In this document: piece after piece, positions 41,001 to 53,000 of the stretch
Position numbering within the stretch: the stretch's first letter is position 1
Layout: every line of letters starts with the position of its first letter
Origin: Meconema thalassinum
Taxonomy: Eukaryota > Arthropoda > Insecta > Orthoptera > Tettigoniidae
DNA length: 64,000 nucleotides
Direction: 5' to 3'
Assembly: GCA_946902985.2 (NCBI GenBank)
Contig: OX336388.2
Coordinates: 124,101,894-124,165,893, forward strand
Made by a program: the position numbers and the translations under genes
The notes under the pieces: model-generated
Told to the model about the DNA's origin: nothing
Databases searched by the model: none
The model's input: the letters and a program-made list of their open reading frames with translations, nothing else

Positions 41001-44000
41001 GGAAGCCAAGCAGTAACGATTGCAGTGAAAAAAAAAAACAGGCGTCCGTGCGCTTTTTAAGCCTACACTGGACAAGCCGTTAAAAATATCAAGATACTCT
41101 TGAATGTAAGAATTGTTCAGCATGAAAAGTTCTACAAAAACGTCCCCGAGAGCATTTCTCTATCTTCAATACATCGTCCACTATAAGTGTTTTTACGTTT
41201 TCATTTCTTCCAACAATCTCCATACAATTACTCAGGCGACAGTTTACGAGCTAGTTAGGGGCGAGCCTATCACCCCCAGTTACAGCCTAGCTAGCGGACG
41301 AGTCTAGTACCGCAGATACAGCCAGCAACAAACTGTCAAGTCCTGTTGAGTTTGGAGTTTCCCTGGAAGTGCAACTCAGCTTTTCTTCATTTCGCCTGTG
41401 AACCTTTCATTCCACAAAATAAACAGTCAAGTTAAAATTGGACGGAAGGGGGATTTGTGTTTCATGCACCTTGTCATTCTTAAATAAAGTCTGACAAGAA
41501 AGAAAAAGAAAGCACTTATCACGTAATGCATTCATATCTGTTCCCGGGCGAAGCCTAATTTTTTTCTTTCTATTTAGATATATCGTGTCATTTTCACAAA
41601 ATTACTTTATATTATCAAAATTAAAGCCCACATTTGTTACAGATATGACTAACTGTTTTTTATAAATTTTTAATAGAAAGAAGAAAAAAAACTTGCTTGT
41701 AATTACAATACAGTAGAACGTCGTTTATCCGGACGTCAAACAACCGGAACGTCAATTATCCGGACGAGCAAAAAAAATTAAAAATCTTAAGCGGATGTAC
41801 AAGAAGGACGTTTTACGCCGTTTACTGTTGGCAGAAGCTGAGGAGAGTGTGATATCGTTTTCAAAAAGGCTTACTCTTGAGGACTACTGTTACTTGATAG
41901 TTAATGGATGGAACACTTTAACACCACAGGATCTTCGAAATGCATTGAATAAATTGGTAGGAGAACAAGAGACCGTTAAGACCACAGACACTGTTGATGA
42001 AGATTTGGATGCAGTGACAAATGAGTTATTCCCCAAAGTTGCTGGATTTTCCGACTGCGATAGAGAAGGCGCACAAGCTTGGTTGGAAAGTGACATTGAC
42101 TCAGGTTTTCAAATCTTATATGATGATGAAATTGCTTCTCTGGAGCAAGAATTAAGTGGGGGAAGACTAAAAGGATGAAAGCCTAGATGAGAACGATGAA
42201 GAAGGACCAAGTCATGGAGAAGCTTTTACTGCATTAGAAACTGCGCTATTGTAGTATGGTTGTACTATGACATAAACACATGTTCGATTATCCGGAAGAA
42301 TCGTTATCCGGAATACTTTCGGTCCCAATTAGTCCGGATACATGACGTTCCACTGTAGTTTCTTTTAACAATTGCTAAAGAAGACTATAATATGGACAAA
42401 ACTGGTATTAATTAATGTGTATTAATCCAATTTTACTGTCTAAGGTGTAATAAATTTATTAAATACCAATTGGTATTTCATTTAAATTAAACGTCAAAAA
42501 GGAAGTTCTTAATAATTATAATTGAGTTCATATCACCACAAGGTAATGGCGACAAATCAGCATTTGTATACACTCTGCAGGCCAGCCGCTTGTTGCCCTC
42601 AAAGTCAGTTTATGCAGCCCGCGGATAAATATTTTATACCAGGGGTGCCCAACCTTTTTTAACTAAGAGCCAATAACACTCCGGGGGGGGTTTGAGGGTT
42701 ATGGATTATTTTTTTTTAAATATAGGTGCAATATGGTGAGTTTTGTGGCTGTCTGAGCTTAGTTTTCTTAGTATTGTTGTCATTTTCTATATTTATTTGT
42801 AGTGGATAAAGAAAATAAAACACTAAAAATAAATTTAAATCACAGATGAACAAAGGTCAGCCAGGTCAGATAGAAAGAAGAAACTTTGGGTGCAGAAGAA
42901 GCTGAAGCTGAATCGCTAATCTCCAAATACCGTTGTTAGACTTAATTGTATTTGTATTGATTAAAGTGCTCCAATATGAGGAAGAAAAAAAAATAATCCC
43001 TTTAAAATAGAAGTACGATGCTATTCAACACTCTCATACAGCATGAATGACAAAGAGTGAGTATTTATGTTCATTTGACACAATTAACAATCAAATTATG
43101 AAATAAAGTTCATGATAATTTAGTTTAGTGCGACGACTGGAACTTGTTTCTAAGTTTTGGTGACACGGCACGGGCCGAACAGGATAGTCTCGCGGGTCGT
43201 AGGTTGGGCAGTCCTGCTTTATACTATTGAAAACTTGATTATTATATAGTGAATGATGAGACTTTTCCCATTATTTTAGGCCCTAGTTGAAATAAGAAAA
43301 TTATAAAAATGTTTCGTTAAAAACAAATTAAAAAGTAAACAATTAAGAGTTTAGTGCTTTAGTGCCTTTCAGTCGGTCAACACGAATGTACCCAAAAGAG
43401 CTGGGTTATGCCCTAATCCTGAAATAAATTACATAAATACTGCTGCAAGGTTCAGGCTGACTTTGGAGTCACTCATGCAATACAACTGGAGGTGAGCACG
43501 TGACTGACACACCGACTTGTTGGTGTGCGGCAGGGGAGGATGAGGGCGCTGTCTGACCTTCAAGTGGTGTAGGGCGAGGCTATTTATAGCTTTGTTATTT
43601 CTGACTGGACGCCACATCGTGCACTGGGCAGTATCATGGTTGTCGTGGCAGAGTTCACGTTTGTGTGTTGTTACAGCTTGTGTGCAGTTTACCGAGTTTC
43701 TACATTATTATTCTTCTTTTCTTCTTCTGCTTTTACGGCCTCATTGGACCACTTCAGTCAATCATTTCTTGGTCCTCTTCTTCAGTAAGTTTCCTTTCCG
43801 AGTCGCCCAGTAGCTTTTCATTCGCTCTGATCTTCTCAGGCGTTCCTCATCTGTAAATACCCTTTTTACTGTATGACGTTTGTCTATTTTAGCCTGAAAT
43901 CTTATTTTTATATCTCTCAGTTTTTTTAATTTTTTTGTTTTGTTTTGCAAGTCATCCAAGGTTATTTCTAATTCTTTCATATCTTCTCTAATTTCCTTAA

Positions 44001-47000
44001 TCCATCCTACTTGTTGTTTCATATTCCAAAGTTTCACTACAATTTTTCTAGATAACCTGGTTTCTGGTGTCCTCATGATGTGACCAAAAAAAGAAATCCG
44101 TTTCTTCCGAATAGTATCAGTGATGGGCTCCAGTTCTCTGTATACCACTTCATTTGTTACTATCCGCCACTGTCCATCTTTCTGATATTTTTTATTTATG
44201 CATGTTCTAGCTATTCTTCTTTCTAATTTTAACATTTTGTCGATTCTGTTTTTCTGAGTAACTTTAAAAAGAGTTTCACTTCCATATGTCACCTCTGGTT
44301 GAACCACCGCCTTGTAATGTTTTAATTTTGTTGCGAATGATAGATATTTTCTTTTATATGTAGACCATGTTAATTTTTATTATATTTTTATTCTTTTATT
44401 TTTGTATACTTTGATGTTAAGAATTCTGTTTTATGTAAAAATATAAATTTTACAACCTTGTTATGGCATTATTTTATTTTATATACCACTAAACCTTTTC
44501 GAATTAGGAGCAAATTGATTGTAAATCAGTAATTTGATAACTTAATAATGCAATTTGCCAAAAAACTTCAAAAATGGATTTAAACCATTTGGAGGACACA
44601 AAAATGGTATTGAAACACAATTTTGGTCTGCTGGTACAATAGGTTATTCAGATAATAGTAAAATTAGCTTTAGCGGTAGTGTTTGGCAAGTGCCTATGTG
44701 GAAAGGTAACTTACGGTACACCACTTATTATGTAAAAATAAACTTGGCCCCCACTTATAAAAACGTTAAAAGCTTGAAACAAAACAGGATTACAAACACC
44801 GAACCACAGTGGGTCCAGCGTGAAACTACTGTACATAACAAACATGCATTTAAGAAATATTGTATATAAAAGGATATCAGGATGGTCCACCCAGTGAGTA
44901 TCGTTGAGCCAGTAGCCTTGGCTATCATCAGATAACATGGCCTCATAGCTCCTCTTCAGGTACTGGATATCTTCCGCATCGATACCCTTCGTTAGGAACT
45001 CGTACAGCGCCGTCATTTCTGCCATCAAGTCTCTCTTATCGAACACTACGGGTTTAACGACAGGAGGAAGGGGCTTTGCAGGAAGCGTCGACAAGAGATC
45101 CTCGATGTTTGACTTCCGATACTTTTTCACTTTGGGAGTTTTAAGCGTATGTGTTTCGTTCTCCACAGGGATGGGAGTGAGCGGCGTAGGTGGTGTGACC
45201 GAACGGTTATAGCCATGGTCACGGTTGAACATTCCGTCTTCTTGCGCCTTCTTTCTCGCCGACGAGCCTTCGCTACTCGCCATGCTGACCGGCGACATGG
45301 ACAAGCCCCTGAGTGGTGGGGGTAAGCTATACGAGTGTTCCATGGTAATCTGCGGCACTGGTGAACCGTCACCATCTAGTTCCCCTTCCTCCAATAGTTC
45401 ACCGTCTTCAAGTTTATCACTTAACACATCACCGTTCATCGTGGTGGCAGGCTGAGGCGAAATACATGTCCTGTTCACTTTATTAACCGACATAGTTCTT
45501 TCGTCCAACATTTGGTTTTCGATAATGTCAAACTCGCGATTCTTCTTCCTCACCTCCAGAGATTCATCGTCCGAACTGCCGGTGTGAGATGTAGCCGACT
45601 GGGTCCCCGCGGGAGACTCAATGGTCGGCGTGCTAGTCTTATCAACACCGGCTAACGCCATCAAAGCCTCGACGACAGAATTTTCACTCCTAATTTCGTC
45701 TCTGACGACATCGGCCGGATCTAGTCGCTCCAGAACTGGCTCCAGCTTCTCTGAGATTGCATTTTCTCCAGTCACGTCCATCGCGCCTTCGTCCACCTCG
45801 ATATCACTGCAGGGCTCACTGGGGACAGGCGTAGCACTGCTACCATGAGACTTGTCTCTGCAAAAGGAGAAGGCACTATCATGAGTCAGGCGATGGTTGT
45901 TTTAACCTCTTAAGGTCTTTCATTGCAATGATCTTCAAGACAATTTTAAAAAACAAAAAATAATCCACCATATAAAAGAGTGTTTTCTCTAGTTTACAGA
46001 AATATATATTCAGGGTTGGGTAAGTTACATTTTAAAAGTATCTATGGTACAATTACTTTTGTGAAAGAAACACATTGTCACTGTTCCCTTAAAGCAGGCA
46101 TTGCCAACCTTTTTGAGACTGTGAGCACCACCTTTATGCCCCCCCCACAAAATAAAAACAAAACAAAAGAAAACAAAATAAAATGACAATAAAACAAAAC
46201 CAAACAAAATAAAAATAAAATAAAACATGATTAAACAAAACAAAAACGAAAACAGATTAAAATAAAATGAAACGAAAGAAAACATAACAAAATAAAATAA
46301 AACAAAACAAGAAAGCAAATTAAAATAAAATGAAAGAAATCATAACAAGATAAAATAAATAAAACAATTCGAAACTAAAATAAAACTAAAGAAAATAAAA
46401 CATGATAAAAAGAAAATAAAACGAAAGAAAACAGAAGAAAATAAAAATAAAACAAAAACAAAGGAAAACAAAGCAGAATAAAATAAAAACAGAAACTGAA
46501 GAAAAGAAAAGAAAAGAAAAATAAAACCAACAAAACCAAAATAAAAAATACATTCTAAAAAATAAATTAAAAAAATTAATTAAAAACCAAAATAAATTTT
46601 TAAAACATTAATGCAACAACCATGCCCCTCTCATTTCTATCTCTCTCTCCCTCAGAAGTGCTGAAATAGCCAGGGATTCACCGCTCACCAGACATGCTGC
46701 AACTGCTTGTATGGACTATGCAGGTCCACATTTACGTGTGGACAGGCGAGTTACTTATAAAATAGGGATGTCCAATTATTGATATTTTTTATATTTCACT
46801 AAACACCATTACTCCTGTTTGTGCAAACAAATTTGAATCGAAGAATGGATCTCGGGGAACCTTCCAAAAAGAGAGCATCAAATTGAGAACGCCTGCCTTA
46901 AGAAAATTACCATAATTTTAAACAATTCTTTTTGAATTTATTTTTGTGCTTAACCAAGATGTGAATAAAGGCAGTTAAGCCACCAGAATGGCTAATTTAC

Positions 47001-50000
47001 AATTTTAGGAATGTCCACATTCTTTTTTTCTTAAATAACATTTGTTTGGGATCACCCAGTGACTACCACAATTAAATTATTTCAATTTTCCTTTCACATA
47101 ACTATTAACATTAGTGATTTTGATGTCCCCAGCTAAATGTATTATTTTATCACTATTTGGCACAGGAATAGTGCTTAGTGAGCACTGTTCAGCATCTTGG
47201 TGAGGTGTACTGACGAGCCCAATGGTACACTGGGGCGAAACGCTGTAAATATTTGAGCTTAACCGGACCACTCTACATAATTTGTTGAATATTCTAGCTG
47301 AAAGGACCATAACAAACATGTTTCTCATTCGAGAACATTCTTTCGACATATCGATTACCAAGGTAAGGTTTGCATTTGTTTTTGAAGGAAGACTATACTT
47401 CCTGAGTGCTTTGGCATTGCTCGTGACGTCGATACTACATATTATAATGAGTATCAAGATGTCTTGCATTGGCCTGCTTAGTGAGCACTGTTCAGCATCT
47501 TGGTGAGGTGTACCGTACCAACTGACGAGCCCAATGGTACACTGGGGTGAAACGCTGTAGATATTTGAGCTTAACCGGACCACTCTACATAATTTGTTGG
47601 TTATCACTATTAATAATTAATATGCTTGCCACGGTGAGTGAGTGGTTAACATGTCGGACTACCAAACCCCAAGCTTGCAGGTTCGCTCCTGGCCGTGGTA
47701 AGTGATTTTTTTTTTTAAAGGCGCCAAAAATTACGACACCATGTCATACGATGTTGGCATGTCAAAGCACCCATTTGAATTCAGTAGGCCATGTTCATAA
47801 TGGCAAAAATTAATCTCGGGATTTTCCACCAACACAAAGTTCCTCATTTCTCTACTAGAAAGTGCTATAGTGTTGAAGGGGCTTAGATAAGATATCTAAC
47901 CTCCTTGACTTTGATAGTGCTTCAAGGAACAACGAAATTCGACATGCAAGCTACCCTCTGGGTGTCAAATAACAAAGCTTGCACCCAGCACCCGAGGATA
48001 TACGATTTATTTTTTATTTTTTTTTAGTCGTTTACCCTCCAGGTTGGTGGAACCCACGGACTCAGCGAGGGAACTCACCACTACCGCCTCTACGGGCAGT
48101 GTCCTAGAGCTGAGAACATCGAATCGGAAGGGATACAACTGGTGAGGTGGGATTGGCACCTCGCCCAGGCGGCCTCACCTGCAAAGCGAACAGGGGCCTC
48201 ATGAGGGAAGGTAAGGGATGGGTAGGATGGATAGGCAAGGAAGAGGGAAGGAGGCGGCCGTGGCCTTGAAGAAGGTACCATCCCGGCATTTGCCCGAAGA
48301 CGAAGTGGGAAACCATGGAAAACCACTTCGAGGATGGCTGAGGGGGAATCGAACCCCCTCTACTCATTTGGGCCACCCGAGGCTGAGTAGACCCCGTTCC
48401 AGTCCTCGTACCACTTTTCAAATTTCGTGGCAGAGCCGGGAATCGAACCCAGGACCTCCGGGGCGGCAGCTAACCATGCTGACCGCTACGCTACGGAGGC
48501 GACTATTATTATAATATTAATAATTAATATCGTAGTGGTGGGGTGTCATACTTGCTCCGACCCGGCCCAAGCTGGAAAACGGAAATTGATGATGATGGCG
48601 ATTGTAGTTTTCAGTTGGTCAACACAAAATAATTCTAATTACTGGAATATGTGGAGGAAAAAAACTGAAATAAATTACATGTGACGAAGGTTTATATACA
48701 GGGGAGTGCGACAGGCCTCAGCAGCCGGCACAGTTAATATCCTCGCCGCTAGATGGGGGCTTCATTCATTCCATTCCCTGACCTGGTTGGTCGACTGGAA
48801 GCAGGCTGTGGATTTTCGTACAGAGTGTAAATAAATATGTGGAAAAGCTCCGGGGATTCTATCGAGGACCTGACAACAAGCAAAACATGGTGTATTTGCT
48901 TTCATTTCTGTGTTACAAGCATTGTTTGTGGTGTAGATAACACAGACCGCTTCACTAAGCAGGTTGGTCGTTTGTGTGGATCAAGTGTACATTACTACAG
49001 GGTCATTATCTATGTGCGCCTCGATAAACACGGCAAGCTAAGCCGGCTGTGACTGGCGCAGATCGCAGGTGCGCGTACATGGTTCAGCCAGTGGTTGACG
49101 CGCTCCGCTGACTCATATCGTTAGTTCACACCATGTTCTGTCATTCATATGGACGTGTATCTGCAAAGCTTAGACGTTAGTGTTGCACGTTTAGTGAGTA
49201 TTGTGATTGCTGTGATTGTTGGTCATGCCTAGACACCAATTCACATAGAGCGAACGTGTGTATATCCATAATTCGTGTATGAAAAGCAGAAAATCTTGTT
49301 CTGAAACGAGACGAAAATTTCGAATCAAGTTTCCAGGAAGATCTGTGCCTAATACCAGTATAATTAGGAGACTCGCTAAACGATTCAAGGAAACGTGCTC
49401 CGCAAATAATAAAAGAGTTGACGGACAGTCTTTCATCAGAATATGTCAGGTGTGTGATAAAAGAGAGGGAGGGCATTTTCAGCATAGCCTATGAGCTCTG
49501 TAAGTACACATTATTGAACATGTTTGGTAAAAGTGTGAAAGTGCGCGCCAATCAAAGGCTGAACCGGGAACGCGCACCCTCGATCTGCACCAGTCACAGC
49601 CGGCTTAGCTTGCCGCGTTTATCGTGGCGCACATAGATAATGACCCTGTACTTACAGTTCTCTACAGAAGGTGTTCAAAATGGTTACCACGAGCTGTAAT
49701 GCAGGCGTCTATGCACCGCATCATTGACAGTCTCACACGCTCCCATATTCCCAACGTCTGTCGTATCTGCTGACATCTTTGCTCTATTCGCTGACCCAGC
49801 ATGTCTATATTATGAATAGGTGTGGCTTATACAATAGCCTTTAAATGACCCCATAAGTAGACGTCGAATGGGTTGAGATCGGGAGAATGAGCAGGCCATG
49901 GTGTCGGTCCCTGACACCCTATCCATCTGTCTGGGAATCGCTGATGTAAAATTGCTCCTAGCAGCAAGAGCAAAATGAGGCAGTGCTCCATCATGCATGA

Positions 50001-53000
50001 ACCATCATGCGTGCCGCCCCTGTGTTATGCACACCACATACAATGCTTGTAACATGGCAACGAACGCACATAGACCATATGTTTACAGGGATTGTTACGG
50101 ATTGTTGAAGGAGAAAAACAATAATATGCATATAACCATATAAATATACTGTATTGGCCCGAAAAGAAAATCCGTCCCCGCATATAAGCTCCACCCTTAA
50201 TATTCAAAGAGGAAAACAGAAATAAAGTTTACACCCGAAAATAAGCCGCATCCGGATTAAGCGAAGACACATTTATTTTCCTGTACTTACCAACATGTAA
50301 ACATTTTGTTCTAATATCCATATTTTCTCCCAGCCTCTCTGTTGGTTGTGCTTTTTGCATAACGCACAACTGCAAGTTTGAAGGCTGCATCATCAGCACG
50401 CCGAATTGCTTTGCTTGATGAAGCTTTTCGCTCTACTGGTAAATGATCGCTCATTTTTGCGTTAAACGGGCTTTCTTACAGATCTTGCTGAGACTGAGCT
50501 ACTGTAGATTATTCAAGCTTACAAAACAATACCGTTGTTGCCAAATAACAATGTCACCGCCAAAACAAAAGTTCACATGGTTGTCATTAAATGCCCCTAG
50601 AATGAGTAGGCCCATATTTATTTTGGTAATAGCGATACATGCGAACATTTTTCATATCTTCTTTCTTGCCTATATATGAACTTCTAGGTACTTAAAGTAC
50701 CATATTTTAGGAAAATGAACTCAGATTTCATGAAATCTGATTTATTGCACGAATTGCGAGAATACCGTATTTGCTCGCGTATATCTCGCACCCCATTTTT
50801 TGAGTTGAAATTTCAGGGGGAAAAAAGTACTCGCATATATCTCGCATTCATTTTTGACGCCGTCATATAAATGACCGTAATAACCTTGAGGTATAAACAC
50901 GTTCGATTTAGCGCGCCACAAGTCGTCATTGAAAAAGACGTTATAAGCTCGTTAAGGATGATTCAAGGCACAAAAGGAACTCCAGCATTTATATTGGATA
51001 CGATCGATCATCTTCCATATCGATTCCTCACTACATGTACGAGCGAGCTCGATCATACCCGACTGCGGCTGAAGACACGATGTAGGCCTAAAGCGTGCTA
51101 ACAGTCACGCCGGTGCCGCATCGCATGCTTGCGCGAGGTCTGTCCGAGTTTGTACGTCCGTAGCGGCACTACAGTATAGCGTCAGTTTACGCAAGTTTGC
51201 ATCAGTTCGTGTGTTATGGTTATGCGACATTAAGAACCTATGAAAAAGCTCGTTAAGGATGATTCAAGGCAGAATTTAGAGCGCAGACGCGTAGCGATCG
51301 ATATCTTCCATATCGATTCCTCGCTACATGCCCGAGCGAGCTCGAACTTAGCAGAGCGCGGCTGAAGCGTGCTAACACCCACGCGGCGCCGCTTTACATG
51401 CTTGCATACGGCCGAGCTCTGAAGCAACGCAATACGTAAAGACGAAATCATTGAGATTCGAGAAGACTGAACTGCGTTTCTCTGCGATGTAACAGTAGGC
51501 CTACTTGCGCAATCTTCGAAACATAATAGCATGTTGGTGCGAGTGGTATAGCACAGATTTCCTTATCTTCAAAGCCCAAACAATACAAGAGGAATACGGA
51601 AATTCCCCGCGTATATCTCGCACCGACAAATTTCACTCGTATTTTCGGCTCGCGTATATCTCGCCCCCGCGTATATCTCTCACCCCATTTTTTTAGTTGA
51701 AATTTCAGGAAAAAAAGTGCGAGATATACGCGAGCAAATACGGTAATCACAAAATATACTCCATTTGGTACGAAAAATGCTAAATATTATCGAAAAAGCT
51801 CTCCAATAAATGTTTAAATGCATCTGAAGAATTGACTGTCGTAGTTTCCTTCTTATTTGATTGATAGTGCTGCATATCCTCTACACAAATGCCCATAAAG
51901 CCGGAAGTAGGAGTATTCAGTTCCGTGATCTCTAAGGCTATCAATGAAAATGAAAACTTAATCGGTAAACATCCAGCATTTAAGTGTATAGATGCCGAAA
52001 ACTAAGTCACAACAGTTTTCTCGAGGGCCGAGGAATACAAAAGTGAGGGGTTCTATGTATTTGACGCTGCAAGAAAGATTCTAATGTGTAAATACTGCAA
52101 TGTTTGTATTCAGTGGGAATGAAAAGACACGTGCGATAAACACTGCAGGGGTTCAGAAACGCATAAAAAGAAGACGAAAGAAACAAATGAACATAATTCT
52201 AAGCTGAAAATAACAATAGGCGATACTCTACACATCGCAAAGAAGTTGAAAAGTGATAGAGAACCATTTGTAATAGACACAACAAAAGCATTCATACATT
52301 CCTCTTGAGAAATTGGATAACCCTGGCATGAGGGGGTGGATGAACAAATATATCATTTGTTAGATTTACCCCATGGGCTACTCTAAGGAAGATTTCAGAA
52401 GAAACATCGATCATTATGACAATTTCTTTCACGAAATACCCACCGAAATAGTGTCAGTTTTGACACCGAAATCAACAGTTTTATTTCACCAACAAAATAT
52501 GACCCTTACTTACGAGCATTCCCTTCTCAACAGTACATGACATATTATAAAAAAAAGTGTAGGTAGTGAATATAAGCCACACCCAGATTTTTTACCTAAA
52601 TAATTTTAATAAAAAGTGAGGCTTATTTTCGGTATATATAAACTACCAACCCGCCGGCTTCGCCCAGCGGTATTGATTAGGCAGACTGTTTTAGTTACCG
52701 TAGTTCCTCGCATAATCATCGCACCCACTTTTCAAACACTAAAATAGGTTTATAAAATGTCATCGCATAATCGTCGCATAGCATGTTCGTATTTGTGCGC
52801 CAGTCAGTTGCACATGCTGCCGCGACTTTATAACCTGGCGCGACTTTGTCAGACGAAAAATATCTCGTCTTTATGCTTGCGGGCAATGAACTGTGACGCG
52901 AGCGGCAAGCTTCGTCACTTAGCACATTACGCGAGCGTATAATCTGGCGTGATCTTGTCAGGAGAAAGTAATCTTGCCTTTATGCCTGCCGGCTATGAAC

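Larger units (their letters stand above)
22800..44877 (-). other. Set1: U12-type AT-AC intron of Set1 (22.1 kb)
   Basis: After the codons for HWVDHP plus one base, the minus strand reads ATATCCTTTTATAT, a perfect minor-spliceosome AT-AC 5' site. At the other end it reads TTTCCTTAACTCCACAGCAC before the next coding bases, containing an exact TTCCTTAAC branch sequence and a terminal AC 11 nt after the branch adenosine. Splicing there gives HP-V-T-D-I-A-S-P, which aligns without gaps with the vertebrate SETD1 sequence at this place. No GT in phase 1 near the conserved exon end gives a sensible product. The intron is filled with LINEs, SINEs, MITEs and tandem arrays on both strands. Confidence 0.85.
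50149..52632. mobile_element. pogo-like element with a nested pogo-like MITE
   Basis: The left end (ctgtattggcccgaaaagaa, then gcatataagctccaccc) and right end (gtgaggcttattttcgg) are imperfect inverted repeats with TA outside. Near both ends the text ataagccgcayccgg/ataagccacaccca repeats. The interior holds the 50765-51743 MITE and a zinc-finger-like remnant. Confidence 0.6.

Noticed and set aside
44711..44877. Continuation of the Set1 reading frame past HWVDHP
   Set aside because: Conservation stops exactly at the ATATCCTTTT site and the following residues resemble no Set1 protein; the real continuation is found at 22799.
46025..46318. Minus-strand frame rich in Phe and Tyr
   Set aside because: It is the translation of the A-rich low-complexity core of a hAT MITE.
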